Shown one piece after another: positions 54,239 through 63,868 of a stretch of DNA of 64,000 nucleotides. The position numbers and the translations under genes are program-made. The notes beneath the pieces were generated by a model. That model worked only from the letters and a program-made list of their open reading frames with translations. It made no database searches and was not told the origin of the DNA. The stretch's first letter is position 1, and each line of letters opens with the position of its first letter. Origin of the DNA: Pseudomonadota bacterium (GTDB lineage Bacteria > Pseudomonadota > Gammaproteobacteria > Burkholderiales > Burkholderiaceae_C); assembly GCA_029779845.1 (NCBI GenBank), contig JAKOZT010000129.1, positions 1 through 64,000 of the forward strand, given 5' to 3'.

Positions 54239-54531
54239 CCGTCGACCCGCCCTTGCGCGCGCTCTCGGTCGAGGCGGTCGAGGATGCGCTCGTAGCGCCA
54301 CACCAGCACGAGGAAGGCCAGCGGCGCGAGCTGCGCGCAGATCCAGAACACCAGCGGCGCGCCGAACAACGGCCAGTCGAGCTGGCGCGCGAACAGCAGC
54401 GGCGCGAACGACACCACCAGCCAGCACAGGCCGAGCCACAGCGCGGCGCGCCGGCTGTGGCGCCAGTGGCGCGCGTCGGCGGCGGCGGTCGGACGGTGCA
54501 GCGAGTCGGGCACGAGGGCATTGTTGCCCAC
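54235..54531 (-). CDS. DUF4212 symporter small subunit
   Basis: 98 residues from a GTG at 54531. An ATG at 54588 would add 19 residues of low-complexity Arg/Gly sequence and leave only 33 bp to the divergent prfB start. It has two membrane helices (AALWLGLCWLVVSFAPLLFA and PLVFWICAQLAPLAFLVLVW) and a charged tail ending YERILDRLDRE. It overlaps the symporter start by 4 bp and is its predicted partner subunit. Confidence 0.87.
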   Translation of the reverse strand: MGNNALVPDSLHRPTAAADARHWRHSRRAALWLGLCWLVVSFAPLLFARQLDWPLFGAPLVFWICAQLAPLAFLVLVWRYERILDRLDRERAQGRVDG

Positions 54532-54621
54532 TTCGCGCGCCCTTCGCCCCAGGGAACGCCCGAGGGAGCGCCCGGGGCAACGCCGCATGCCAAAATGCGG
54601 GCCTTTGCCGGAAGCCCCGCC

Positions 54622-55726
54622 ATGGACATCGAACGCATCAACCAGATCGGCAACACGCTGGCCGACCTGAGCACGCGCACCGAAGCGCTGCGGAGGTATC
54701 TTTGACTACGACCGCAAGGCTTTGCGGCTGAACGAGGTCAACGCGGCGCTCGAGAACCCGAACGTCTGGAACGACCCGAAGCGCGCCCAGGAGCTGGGCC
54801 GCGAGAAGAAGACGCTGGACACCGTGGTCGAGACCATCGACCACCTGGCGAGCAACCTCGCCGACAACACCGAGCTGTACGAGATGTCGAAGGCCGATTC
54901 GGACTTCGACGGCCTGGCCGCGATCGAGGCTGAGGCCGACAAGCTGCGCGAGACGGTCGAGCAGCTCGAGTTCCGCCGCATGTTCAACAACCCGGCCGAC
55001 CCGTTCAACTGCTTCATCGACATCCAGGCCGGCGCCGGCGGCACCGAGGCCTGCGACTGGGCCAGCATGCTGCTGCGCCAGTACCTCAAGTACTGCGAGC
55101 GCAAGGGCTTCAAGGCCGAGGTGCTGGAAGAGACCGAGGGCGACGTGGCCGGCATCCGCAGCGCCACCATCAAGGTCGAGGGCGAATACGCCTTCGGGCT
55201 GCTGCGCACAGAGACCGGCGTGCACCGGCTGGTGCGCAAGAGCCCGTTCGATTCGTCGGGCGGGCGGCACACCTCGTTCGCCTCGCTGTTCGTCTACCCC
55301 GAGGTCGACGACTCGATCGAGATCGAGATCAACCCGGCCGACGTGCGCACCGACACCTTCCGCGCCAGCGGCGCGGGCGGCCAGCACATCAACAAGACGG
55401 ATTCGGCGGTGCGCCTGACGCACATCCCGACCGGCATCGTCGTGCAGTGCCAGAACGACCGCAGCCAGCACCGCAACCGCGACGAGGCCTGGCAGATGCT
55501 GCGTTCGCGCCTGTACGAGCACGAGATGCGCAAGCAGATGGAGGCGCAGCAGAAGCTCGAGGACAGCAAGACCGACGTCGGCTGGGGCCACCAGATCCGC
55601 AGCTACGTGCTCGACCAGAGCCGCATCAAGGATCTGCGCACCAACGTCGAAATCAGCAACACGCAGAAGGTGCTCGACGGCGACCTCGACGCCTTCATCG
55701 AAGCGAGCCTGAAGCAAGGTGTTTGA
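54622..55726 (+). CDS. prfB: peptide chain release factor 2, with programmed +1 frameshift
   Basis: 367 residues after frameshifting. The first 27 codons ([16 protein letters not shown]...RRYL) end at an in-frame TGA at 54703-54705. A +1 shift at CTT-T resumes at GAC (54704) and continues to 55726. The GGQ catalytic motif ([15 protein letters not shown]) and the SPF stop-codon reader (SPFDSSG) identify RF2. Low RF2 slows termination at the TGA and favours shifting, which gives autoregulation. Confidence 0.96.
54693..54705 (+). promoter_or_regulatory. prfB programmed frameshift site
   Basis: GAGG followed by TAT CTT TGA C reproduces the classical RF2 recoding signal: a Shine-Dalgarno-like element just before CTT, then the slippery CTT-TGA and a following C. 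Confidence 0.92.
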
Positions 55727-55732
55727 TGTGCG

Positions 55733-55806
55733 CCCCCAAGCTCACTGCGTTCGCTACCCCCCGAGGGGGCCGCTCAGCGCCCTTGGGGCGGCCCGGCGGG
55801 CGCTGA
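55733..55806 (+). repeat. dispersed GC-rich intergenic repeat, copy 2
   Basis: GCGTTCGCT, CCCCCCGAGGGGG, a variable part, then CTTGGGGCGGCCCGGCG occupy nearly the whole gap between prfB and the HAD gene. It aligns with the inverted copy at 42446-42506. Confidence 0.65.
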
Positions 55807-55807
55807 A

Positions 55808-56473
55808 ATGATCCGAGCATTCCTGTTCGACCTCGACGGCACGCTGATCGACAGCATGCCGCGGCACCACGATGCGTGGACGGCGTGGCACGCGCGGCAC
55901 GCTCTGGCGATGGACGCCGACGCGTTCTTCGCCGCCACCGCCGGGCGCGCCAACGACGAGATCCTGGCCGACATCTTCCCGGCCGCGACGCCGGCCGAGC
56001 GCATCGCGCTGGCCGGCCAGAAGGAGGCGCTGTACCGCGAGTTCGCGGCACAGCGGCTCGCGCTGGTGGCCGGTGCGCAGGCCTTCGTCGAAGCGGCGCG
56101 CGCCGCCGGCCTGAAGCTGGCGGTGTGCACCGCCTCCACGCCGGAGAACATGGCGCTGGCGTTCGCGCGCTTTCCGATCCGCGAGTGGGTCGAGACCGTC
56201 GTCAGCCCGTCCGACGGCCTGCGCGGCAAGCCGCACCCCGATCTCTTCCTCGAAGCGGCGCGGCGCCTCGGGCTCGAACCCGCGCAGTGCCTCGTCTTCG
56301 AAGACGCGCCGCTGGGCATCGAAGCCGCGCGCCGCGCCGGCATGGCCGCGGTGGCGCTGACCACCACGCTGCCCGCCGCGGCGTTTGCGCCCTATCCCAA
56401 CCTGCTCGCGAGCGCGGCGGACTTCCGCGCGCTCGATCCCCTGGCACTCACGAAAGAAGACCACCATGCGTGA
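55808..56473 (+). CDS. HAD-family hydrolase (beta-phosphoglucomutase-like)
   Basis: 221 residues. Motif I is DLDGTLIDS with the nucleophile Asp, a helical cap follows, motif II is the Thr in CTAST, motif III is the Lys in RGKPHPD, and motif IV is VFEDAPLG. This subgroup contains phosphoglycolate phosphatase- and beta-phosphoglucomutase-like enzymes. The substrate is unknown. It overlaps pepN by 8 bp. Confidence 0.92.
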   Translation: MIRAFLFDLDGTLIDSMPRHHDAWTAWHARHALAMDADAFFAATAGRANDEILADIFPAATPAERIALAGQKEALYREFAAQRLALVAGAQAFVEAARAAGLKLAVCTASTPENMALAFARFPIREWVETVVSPSDGLRGKPHPDLFLEAARRLGLEPAQCLVFEDAPLGIEAARRAGMAAVALTTTLPAAAFAPYPNLLASAADFRALDPLALTKEDHHA

Positions 56474-59144
56474 AGGCATCGCCCAGGCCGTCCAGCGCGC
56501 CGACTACGCCGCGCCCGCCTACTGGATCCGCAGCGCCGAGCTGACGTTCGACCTCGACCCCGCGCGCACCATTGTCGCCAGCCGCCTGCGCGTCGAGCGC
56601 AACGCGGCCGCGAGCGGCGGTGCGCTGCGGCTGCACGGCGAGGACATCGAGCCGCTGCGCGTGCTGGCCGACGGGCAGAGCGTGTCGTTCCGCGTCGAGG
56701 GCAACGAACTCGTCATCGACAACCCGCCGGCGGCCGAGGCCTTCACGCTGGAGATCCGCAACACCGTCGCGCCGGAGAAGAACACCCAGTTGTCGGGGCT
56801 GTACACCTCGGGCGGGGGCTTCTTCACGCAGTGCGAGGCGGAGGGCTTCCGGCGCATCACCTACTTCCTCGACCGCCCCGACGTGATGGCGGTCTACACC
56901 GTGACGCTGCGCGCGAACAAGGCGCGCTACCCGGTGCTGCTCTCGAACGGCAACCTCGTCGAGCAGGGCGAGCTCGACAACGGCCGCCACTACGCCAAGT
57001 GGCACGACCCCTTCCCGAAGCCGAGCTACCTGTTCGCGCTGGTGGCGGCCGACCTCGTCGCGCGCGAGCAGCACATCCGCACGCGCTCGGGCAAGGACCA
57101 TCTGCTGCAGGTGTGGGTGCGCCGCGGCGACCTCGACAAGACCGAGCACGCGATGAACTCGCTGATCGCTTCCGTCGTGTGGGACGAGGCGCGCTTCAGG
57201 CTGCCGCTCGACCTGGAGCGCTTCATGATCGTCGCGGTGGGCGACTTCAACATGGGCGCGATGGAGAACAAGGGCCTGAACATCTTCAACACGAAGTACG
57301 TTCTGGCCAACCCGGCCACCGCCACCGACAGCGACTTCGCCGACATCGAGAGCGTGGTCGGCCACGAGTACTTCCACAACTGGACCGGCAACCGCATCAC
57401 CTGCCGCGACTGGTTCCAGCTCAGCCTGAAGGAAGGGCTGACGGTCTTTCGCGACCAGGAATTCTCGATGGACATGGCGGGCAGCGCGAGCGCCCGCGCC
57501 GTCAAGCGCATCACCGACGTGCGCAGCCTGCGCGAGCGCCAGTTCCCCGAGGACGCCGGCACGATGGCGCACCCGGTGCGGCCGGACGCCTACGTGGCGA
57601 TCGACAACTTCTACACCGCCACCGTCTACGAGAAGGGCGCCGAGGTGGTGCGCATGATGCAGACGCTGGTCGGCCGCGAGGGCTTCGCGCGCGGCATGAC
57701 GCTGTACTTCGAGCGCCACGACGGCCAGGCCGTCACCTGCGACGACTTCGCGCAGGCCATCGCCGACGCCAACCCACACAGCGAACTGGCGCGCACGCTG
57801 CCGCAGTTCAAGCGCTGGTACAGCCAATCGGGCACGCCGCACCTGACCGCGCGCGGCCGCTGGGATGCGCCGACGCGCAGCTACACGCTGGCGCTCGAGC
57901 AGCACTGCCCGCCGACGCCGGGGCAGGCGGACAAGCAGCCCTTCGTGATCCCGGTGGCCATGGGCCTGCTCGACCGCGACGGCGCGCCCATCGCGCTGCG
58001 CCTGGAAGACGAGCCGGCCGAGAAGGCGGCGCTGGAGCGCGTGCTGGTGCTCGACGAGGCGCGAGCGTTCTACACCTTCGTCGACGTGGAGCGCGAGCCG
58101 GTGCCTTCGCTGCTGCGCCACTTCTCGGCGCCGGTGCGCTTGTTCGACGGCCTCGCCGATGCCGACCTGCTGGTGCTGCTGGCGCACGACGCCGACCCCT
58201 TCAACCGCTGGGAGGCCGGCCAGCGCCTGGCGCTGCACCGCCTGACCGCCGCCGCGCGCGACGGCCACGCGCTGCAGCTCGACGCCGCCTTCATCGAGGC
58301 GATGCGCGGCGTGCTGCGCCACGACACGCTGGACCCGGCCTTCAAGGAACTGGTGCTGACGCCGCCCACCGAGATCTACGTGGCCGAGCAGCTCGACCAC
58401 GTCGACCCGCAGCGCATCCACGCCGCGCGCGAGGCGATGCTGCAGCAGCTCGCCCACGCGCTGCGCGCCGACTGGGAATGGGCCTGGGAAGAACATCAGG
58501 TGCGCGAGGCCTATTCGCCGCAGCCGCAGCAGGCGGGCCGGCGCGCGCTGGCCAACCTGGCGCTGGCGATGCTGTGCCTGGACGCCACCGCGCGCGGCGA
58601 CGTGATCTGGCAGGGCAAGGCCTACCAGCGCTTCAAGGATGCGGCCAACATGACCGACCGCCAGGGCGCGCTGTGGGCGCTGCTCGCCTCGCACTCCGAG
58701 ATGGCCGACCTCGCGCTGCAGCGCTTCCACGACCAGCACCGCGGCGACGCGCTGGTCATCGACAAGTGGTTCGCGCTGCAGGCCGCCGCGCCGGAGCGCG
58801 ACGGGCGCGTGTTCGCGCGCATCAAGGCGCTGCTCAAGCACCCGGATTTCACGCTCGCCAACCCGAACCGCGCGCGCAGCCTGGTGCGCACGCTCACCAG
58901 CGACAACCCGGCCGCCTTCCACCGCGCCGACGCCGCCGGCTACGTGTTCTGGGCCGAGCGCGTGACCGAGCTCGACGCCTTCAACCCGCAGCTGGCCTCG
59001 CGCGTGGCGCGCGCGCTGGACCGCTGGGCGACGCTGGCCGAACCCTACAAGAGCGCCGCGCGCGAGGCGATCGCGCGCGTCGCGGCGCGCACCGACCTCT
59101 CCGACGACGTGCGCGAAGTCGTCACCCGTGCCCTGGAGTCCTGA
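56466..59144 (+). CDS. pepN: aminopeptidase N (M1 family)
   Basis: 892 residues, full length for bacterial PepN. The substrate motif is GAMENKG, and the zinc site is [13 protein letters not shown] with the downstream Glu in [12 protein letters not shown]. The catalytic Tyr is expected in the region after AVKRI. The C-terminal helical DUF3458 domain is complete. It removes N-terminal residues from peptides in the cytoplasm. It is followed by fbp 4 bp later. Confidence 0.95.
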   Translation: MREGIAQAVQRADYAAPAYWIRSAELTFDLDPARTIVASRLRVERNAAASGGALRLHGEDIEPLRVLADGQSVSFRVEGNELVIDNPPAAEAFTLEIRNTVAPEKNTQLSGLYTSGGGFFTQCEAEGFRRITYFLDRPDVMAVYTVTLRANKARYPVLLSNGNLVEQGELDNGRHYAKWHDPFPKPSYLFALVAADLVAREQHIRTRSGKDHLLQVWVRRGDLDKTEHAMNSLIASVVWDEARFRLPLDLERFMIVAVGDFNMGAMENKGLNIFNTKYVLANPATATDSDFADIESVVGHEYFHNWTGNRITCRDWFQLSLKEGLTVFRDQEFSMDMAGSASARAVKRITDVRSLRERQFPEDAGTMAHPVRPDAYVAIDNFYTATVYEKGAEVVRMMQTLVGREGFARGMTLYFERHDGQAVTCDDFAQAIADANPHSELARTLPQFKRWYSQSGTPHLTARGRWDAPTRSYTLALEQHCPPTPGQADKQPFVIPVAMGLLDRDGAPIALRLEDEPAEKAALERVLVLDEARAFYTFVDVEREPVPSLLRHFSAPVRLFDGLADADLLVLLAHDADPFNRWEAGQRLALHRLTAAARDGHALQLDAAFIEAMRGVLRHDTLDPAFKELVLTPPTEIYVAEQLDHVDPQRIHAAREAMLQQLAHALRADWEWAWEEHQVREAYSPQPQQAGRRALANLALAMLCLDATARGDVIWQGKAYQRFKDAANMTDRQGALWALLASHSEMADLALQRFHDQHRGDALVIDKWFALQAAAPERDGRVFARIKALLKHPDFTLANPNRARSLVRTLTSDNPAAFHRADAAGYVFWAERVTELDAFNPQLASRVARALDRWATLAEPYKSAAREAIARVAARTDLSDDVREVVTRALES

Positions 59145-59148
59145 CACC

Positions 59149-60159
59149 GTGCCCCGCAACATCAGCCTGACCCAATACCTCGTCGAACAGCAGCGCGAGC
59201 ACGGCCGCATCACGCCGCCCTTGCGCCTGCTGCTGGAGACCGTGGCGCGCGCCTGCAAGCGCATCGCCATCTCGGTGAACAAGGGCGCGCTCGGCGACGT
59301 GCTCGGCAGCGCCCACAGCGAGAACGTGCAGGGCGAGGTGCAGAAGAAGCTCGACGTGATCGCCAACGAGGTGCTGATCGAGGCCAACGTCTGGGGCGGC
59401 CACCTCGCCGCGATGGCCAGCGAGGAGATGGACACCATCTCGGTGGTGCCCGACCGCTATCCGCAAGGCGAATACCTGCTGCTGTTCGACCCGCTCGACG
59501 GCTCCAGCAACATCGACGTCAACGTCTCGATCGGCACCATCTTCTCGGTGCTGCGCAAGGTCACCAACAACCGCGGCGTCAGCGAGGACGACTTCCTGCA
59601 GCCCGGCAAGCAGCAGGCCGCCGCCGGCTACTGCGTCTACGGCCCGCAGACCACGCTGGTGCTGACCGTGGGCGACGGCGTCGCGATGTTCACGCTGGAT
59701 CGCGAGATGGGCTCCTGGATACTGACCGAAGACCAGGTGCAGGTGCCGGCGGACACGAAAGAGTTCGCGATCAACATGAGCAACCTGCGCCACTGGGCGC
59801 CGCCGGTGCGCCGCTACATCGACGAATGCCTGGCCGGCAAGGAAGGCGAGCGCGGCAAGGACTTCAACATGCGCTGGGTGGCCAGCATGGTGGCCGACGT
59901 GCACCGCATCCTGACGCGCGGCGGCATCTTCATGTACCCCTGGGACAAGCGCGAGCCCGACAAGCCCGGCAAGCTGCGCCTGCTGTACGAAGCCAACCCG
60001 ATGAGCTTCCTGATCGAGCAGGCCGGCGGCGCCGCCAGCAACGGCACGCAGCGCATTCTCGACGTCATGCCCTCGAAGCTGCACGAGCGCATCAGCGTGG
60101 TGCTGGGCTCGAAGAACGAAGTCGAGCGCGTCGTGGCCTACCACCGCGAAGCGGCCTGA
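59149..60159 (+). CDS. fbp: fructose-1,6-bisphosphatase class 1
   Basis: 336 residues from a GTG start ([11 protein letters not shown]). The metal-binding signature is [12 protein letters not shown], with MASEEMDT upstream and [12 protein letters not shown] downstream. It hydrolyses fructose 1,6-bisphosphate in gluconeogenesis. The order HAD-pepN-fbp suggests one operon. Confidence 0.95.
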   Translation: MPRNISLTQYLVEQQREHGRITPPLRLLLETVARACKRIAISVNKGALGDVLGSAHSENVQGEVQKKLDVIANEVLIEANVWGGHLAAMASEEMDTISVVPDRYPQGEYLLLFDPLDGSSNIDVNVSIGTIFSVLRKVTNNRGVSEDDFLQPGKQQAAAGYCVYGPQTTLVLTVGDGVAMFTLDREMGSWILTEDQVQVPADTKEFAINMSNLRHWAPPVRRYIDECLAGKEGERGKDFNMRWVASMVADVHRILTRGGIFMYPWDKREPDKPGKLRLLYEANPMSFLIEQAGGAASNGTQRILDVMPSKLHERISVVLGSKNEVERVVAYHREAA

Positions 60160-60167
60160 GCGGCAGC

Positions 60168-60836
60168 GTGGGCCAGCTCTACCTCGTCCGCCACGGCCAG
60201 GCCTCGTTCGGCACGGACGACTACGACCGCCTCAGCGACCTCGGCCAGCGCCAGTGCACGCGGCTGGGCGAATACCTGGGCGAGCAGGGCGTGGTCTTCC
60301 AGGCCGCGCTGACCGGCACGCTGCGGCGCCAGATGGATTCGCTCGGCTGCATCGCGCGGGGCCTGCAGATGGCGCCCGAGGCGCTGTCCTGGCCGGGGCT
60401 GAACGAATACAACGGCGACGCGCTGGTGGCGGCACTGAACGCCCCGCCACCTCCGCCGCTGACCAGCCCCGAGGGCGTGCGGGCGCACTTCCGCCTGCTG
60501 CGCGAAGGCCTGCTCGCCTGGATGGAAGGCCGCACGCAGCCGCAAGGCATGCCCAGCCACGCCGAGTTCGTGGCGGGCGTGCGCGACGCGCTCGACCATG
60601 TGCGCACGAACTACGACGGCGCGGTGCTGATCGTCTCCAGCGGCGGCCCGATCGCCACCGCGGTGGCGCAGGTGCTGGGCGCCTCGAACGAGACCGCCAT
60701 CGAGCTGAACATGCGCATCCGCAACAGCGCGCTGACCGAGTTCGTCTTCACGCCGAAGCGGCACTCGCTGCTGAGCTTCAACACGCTGCCGCACCTGCAC
60801 GGGCCGGCGCATGCGCAGTGGGTGACGTACAGCTGA
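60168..60836 (+). CDS. histidine phosphatase family protein
   Basis: 222 residues from a GTG 8 bp after fbp. The phospho-accepting His lies in LVRHGQASFG, and the second catalytic His region is expected in VSSGGPIATAV, where the usual SHGG/HGG reads SSGGP. This substitution may lower or change phosphatase activity. The substrate is unknown. Confidence 0.9.
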   Translation: MGQLYLVRHGQASFGTDDYDRLSDLGQRQCTRLGEYLGEQGVVFQAALTGTLRRQMDSLGCIARGLQMAPEALSWPGLNEYNGDALVAALNAPPPPPLTSPEGVRAHFRLLREGLLAWMEGRTQPQGMPSHAEFVAGVRDALDHVRTNYDGAVLIVSSGGPIATAVAQVLGASNETAIELNMRIRNSALTEFVFTPKRHSLLSFNTLPHLHGPAHAQWVTYS

Positions 60837-60843
60837 GCGTGGC

Positions 60844-60849
60844 TATAAT
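60844..60849 (+). promoter_or_regulatory. TATAAT -10 element of the tRNA-Thr region
   Basis: A perfect TATAAT lies 11 bp before the first tRNA-Thr sequence (60861), right after the phosphatase gene. It would initiate transcription at or just before the half tRNA and could also serve the intact tRNA downstream. Confidence 0.65.
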
Positions 60850-60860
60850 CTCGCGTTTTC

Positions 60861-60899
60861 GCCGGTGTAGCTCAGTTGGTAGAGCAGCGCATTCGTAAT
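60861..60899 (+). pseudogene. truncated tRNA-Thr(CGT), 5' half only
   Basis: The 39 nt from the acceptor stem to just after the anticodon match the intact tRNA-Thr at 61015 in 37 of 39 positions, differing at GG-TG-TAG against GG-CA-TAG. After ATTCGTAAT the sequence departs into unrelated DNA (60900-61014), so no 3' half, T-arm or CCA exists. It keeps the strong TATAAT upstream. Confidence 0.85.
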
Positions 60900-61014
60900 C
60901 GGGACGCGGTTGCGGTGAGGCTGGACCACGGAGCTAAGCGCGGCAAGGCTTTCGGACCGCCAGCGGTGTGAAGGTCAGGTAGTACAGACACAATTTGAAC
61001 AAGTTTCGGTTTCA

Positions 61015-61090
61015 GCCGGCATAGCTCAGTTGGTAGAGCAGCGCATTCGTAATGCGAAGGTCGGGGGTTCGACTCCTCTTGCCGGCACCA
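61015..61090 (+). tRNA. tRNA-Thr(CGT)
   Basis: 76 nt with encoded CCA. The acceptor stem is GCCGGCA/TGCCGGC, the D-arm TAGCTCAGTTGGTAGAGCA, and the anticodon loop TTCGTAA with anticodon CGT at 61048-61050. The T-arm contains GGGGGTTCGACTCC. It reads ACG codons. A strong terminator follows at 61102. Confidence 0.95.
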
Positions 61091-61101
61091 CTTGATGGTA
61101 G

Positions 61102-61133
61102 GAAGGCCACCCGTCGGGTGGCCTTCTCATTTG
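61102..61133 (+). terminator. rho-independent terminator after tRNA-Thr
   Basis: A perfect 11-bp stem GAAGGCCACCC (61102-61112) and GGGTGGCCTTC (61116-61126) with a GTC loop is followed by TCATTT. It ends the tRNA transcript before the island genes. Confidence 0.85.
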
Positions 61134-61179
61134 GGGCTCCGGTAGCATGGCCGGGACAATTTAGAACGAGAGGACGGCC

Positions 61180-61971
61180 GTGGCGACTGAGAAGGAACTA
61201 CTGAAAAGGTTTCTAGACCCGCTCAAGGTGTGCAAGCGGTACAAGCCGAAATTTGGTCAAGGCAACAAAGAGGAAGGTGTGTCGCTCCCGCAGTTCATCG
61301 ACCTGTACGGTGCGGACCCTTTCTACGCTTGGTGTGGGTTGAACTCAGAACTCATGTACGCCGCGCACAAGGCCGCGGGCGGCATGACCTCGGTGTACCG
61401 TCAGATCGGCATTGGATGCGAGCATCTCTTCCGCGAAATCATCATCGACACCACGGGCTATACCGACAGGAGCAGCGCCGCATGGTCCTACAAGACGAAA
61501 ACCGGCGCAGGCAAAGATAAGACGCTGTCCCTCGATGGACGCCTTCTGTTCGACGAAATCCGCAATCTCGACGTCAAACAAAGAGTCGAGACGTGGGTGG
61601 CCGAGTACTGTGGGATTCTCGGAGCGGAGGTCCCGGCGCACGGAGCGGTGTTCGAGGTTCGCCAAGGCTACAAGAGCAAGGACAGCAAGCGGCAGAATGG
61701 TGATATAGACAACATCGCCGTTGCCTGGGCGCAGGGTTACATGCCGGTGTTTGCCATCTTCTCTGGCCAGATCGACGGTGACCTTGTACTGCGATACAGG
61801 AACAGCCGCGGCGGCATCCTTGTGGGACGAACGGACGGGGCTACGACGGTGTCGTTGTTCGCGTTCTGCCGGGAGGTGCTCGGCTTTGACCTTGAGGACT
61901 TCTTCCGACGCAATTCGCCGGCAATAAAGGAAGAAGTTCACGAGACCTTGGAGGCGCTGCTGAATGCTTGA
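61180..61971 (+). CDS. putative type II restriction endonuclease
   Basis: 263 residues. No family is certain. The segment FEVRQGYKSKDSKRQNGDIDNIA (given in part: EVRQGYKSKDSKRQ) resembles a catalytic core seen in some type II restriction enzymes, with acidic and Lys residues in a plausible PD-(D/E)xK arrangement. It overlaps the downstream DNA methyltransferase gene by 8 bp, which strongly supports a restriction partner. The GC content is clearly below that of the rest of the window, consistent with horizontal transfer. Confidence 0.65.
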   Translation: MATEKELLKRFLDPLKVCKRYKPKFGQGNKEEGVSLPQFIDLYGADPFYAWCGLNSELMYAAHKAAGGMTSVYRQIGIGCEHLFREIIIDTTGYTDRSSAAWSYKTKTGAGKDKTLSLDGRLLFDEIRNLDVKQRVETWVAEYCGILGAEVPAHGAVFEVRQGYKSKDSKRQNGDIDNIAVAWAQGYMPVFAIFSGQIDGDLVLRYRNSRGGILVGRTDGATTVSLFAFCREVLGFDLEDFFRRNSPAIKEEVHETLEALLNA

Positions 61972-63196
61972 CGTCGAGCGCAGTGCCGTGAGGCAAAGGT
62001 CAGACCTGACCTTCAAGCACAACAAATCGCTCGGGCGGCACGGCTGGCTGCGCCTCACCCCAGCCTACTCCGTAAAGTTGGTGAAGGAGATCATTGCAGG
62101 GGCGCCTACGGATGTGTCGATCCTTGATCCGTTCTCTGGCACCGCCACAACCACGCTGACTGCGGCCGAGCACGGCAACGTGGCAGTCTCGTTCGACATC
62201 AATCCGTTTCTGATTTGGCTCGGCAACGTCAAGTGTAGGTCCTACACGGCCGAGTACGCGCGACAAGTCAAGGATGGAGTCGCTGCCGCCATCTCGCGGA
62301 CTCCCACCTTCTTGACGCAGGAGAACTGGCGCCCTCCGCTGTTCAATATCGAGCGCTGGTGGTCTTCCACGACCCTAGAGGTTCTCTCAGCATTCCGCAC
62401 TGCTCTCGTGGAACAGTTCGGAGAACCCGTAGAAAATCGAGAAGATGGACTGGCCTGGGTCGCGTTCTGCCGCCTTGTCATCGAGACATCCTCCGCAGCC
62501 TTTAACCACGTCTCAATGTCCTTTTCGGCGGAGACTGCCCACTACGAAGTTGAGCACGTCACCAACCTCTATTCAGTAATTCTCGAGTCAGTGCTAGCGT
62601 CCTGCGGCTCGCCGCTTATGGGTCAGGGCGAGGTCGTGGAAGTTGACGCCAGAACAATACCCGACATGGGGCGACGCTTTGGCCTTGTCGTGACCTCGCC
62701 ACCATACCCTAACCGCATAAGCTACATCCGAGAGCTTCGCCCATACATGTACTGGATGAAGTTCTTGGAAGAGGCTCGCGAGGCCGGCGAGATGGACTGG
62801 AAGGCCATCGGCGGAACCTGGGGCATAGCGACCAGCAGGCTCACGACTTGGGGCCCGAACGGCCACGTGCTACCCAATATCCTGACCGAGACGGTGGGGC
62901 GCATTGCTTCCACTGACACGAAGAACGCGCAGCTCCTCGCGACCTACGTGCTCAAGTATTTTTACGACATGCACCTGCATCTGTCATCGTTGCCGAACGT
63001 GCTGGAGCGCGGAGCGCAGCTCCACTACATCGTGGGGAACTCTACGTTCTTTGGAAACGTGGTTGATACCCCCGCGATCCTTGGCGAGTCCATGCGCATG
63101 CTGGGCTACGACGATGTCGGGTCGAAGATCATCCGGAAGCGCAACAGCAACAAGGCCCTCTTCGAGTACGACGTTACTGCGCGGTGGGGAGGCTAA
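61964..63196 (+). CDS. site-specific DNA methyltransferase (N4-cytosine/N6-adenine type)
   Basis: 410 residues. The AdoMet-binding motif I, LDPFSGTATT with the following FDINPF, lies near residue 55. The catalytic motif IV, TSPPYPNR, lies near residue 245. Motif I thus precedes motif IV, with about 185 residues between them that may hold the recognition domain. TSPPY favours N4-cytosine methylation. Paired with the overlapping upstream gene it forms a compact R-M system of lower GC content. Confidence 0.82.
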   Translation: MLDVERSAVRQRSDLTFKHNKSLGRHGWLRLTPAYSVKLVKEIIAGAPTDVSILDPFSGTATTTLTAAEHGNVAVSFDINPFLIWLGNVKCRSYTAEYARQVKDGVAAAISRTPTFLTQENWRPPLFNIERWWSSTTLEVLSAFRTALVEQFGEPVENREDGLAWVAFCRLVIETSSAAFNHVSMSFSAETAHYEVEHVTNLYSVILESVLASCGSPLMGQGEVVEVDARTIPDMGRRFGLVVTSPPYPNRISYIRELRPYMYWMKFLEEAREAGEMDWKAIGGTWGIATSRLTTWGPNGHVLPNILTETVGRIASTDTKNAQLLATYVLKYFYDMHLHLSSLPNVLERGAQLHYIVGNSTFFGNVVDTPAILGESMRMLGYDDVGSKIIRKRNSNKALFEYDVTARWGG

Positions 63197-63586
63197 CAGC
63201 CTGACGCTGCCGGCTTCGGCCGCAGCGAGGTCTACAAGCACGTCCCCGGTCTCACCAGGCGAGCCACGCCAGCCCCGGACGCCTTGGCCTAGATGCTGAG
63301 CAGCGCTCGGGCTTCCGGGCGCGCCACGGACTCATCTGGGTTGTTGTGACAAACGTTGGTATCCTGCGCCGCCCCAAGACTATATGATTCTGATTGTCCG
63401 CAGTCTCCACCCTGCGGACGGAAGCCCGGCGGTCCTCTCCCCGTCGGCAAAGCCCCACACGTGGCATAGATCGTGTCGCCCGCCCCGCCGACTGAGGGGG
63501 TAAAACGGGCGCTTCTCCGTAACGCACATCGGGCAGTCACCCACCGACCGGCAATTCCGCCGGCCGGAGCCCGATGAGGTTACGAG
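63197..63586. other. gene-free stretch in the island
   Basis: No reading frame here is convincing. A short frame (AGFGRSEVYKHVPGL, about 63208-63290) might be the tail of a lost gene but is too short to judge. The region probably contains the promoter of the excisionase-like gene at 63587. I see no att site, terminator or RNA gene. Confidence 0.5.
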
Positions 63587-63868
63587 ATGAATGAAAAAAC
63601 CACACAGGCCACGACGCTGGCCGAACTCCACGCCCTGCCCGACGACGCACTCCTGCGTGTCGCAGAGGCCGCCCTCTTTCTGAACATCGCCGCCAACTCG
63701 CTCAATTGGTACAGGTCCAACCGTATCGGTCCCGACTACGTCCGCATGGGCGCGGACAAGGGCAAGGGCCGCGGCACCATCCGCTATCGCTTGGGTGCGC
63801 TCCGTGAATACGCCCGCGACGTTCAGATTGGCCACGTAGCCAAGAAGAATGCAGGAGGTGACGCATGA
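63587..63868 (+). CDS. helix-turn-helix protein, excisionase/AlpA-like
   Basis: 93 residues. The segment LRVAEAALFLNIAANSLNWYRSNRIGPDYVRMG, followed by IRYRLGALREYARD, follows the MerR/AlpA-type layout of small DNA-binding proteins found on integrative elements. It may act as an excisionase or island regulator. Its stop overlaps the next ATG (ATGA). Confidence 0.72.
   Translation: MNEKTTQATTLAELHALPDDALLRVAEAALFLNIAANSLNWYRSNRIGPDYVRMGADKGKGRGTIRYRLGALREYARDVQIGHVAKKNAGGDA

Noticed and set aside
54622..54705. separate short gene upstream of a shortened prfB
   Set aside because: The in-frame TGA with GAGG-TAT-CTT-TGA-C is the classical RF2 recoding site, so both parts are one gene.
60900..61014. 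remainder of a second functional tRNA
   Set aside because: The sequence after the half tRNA has no T-arm, matching acceptor strand or CCA.
61091..61101. att site exactly at the tRNA-Thr 3' end
   Set aside because: A native-looking terminator follows the tRNA directly, and no repeat of the tRNA 3' end is visible within the window.
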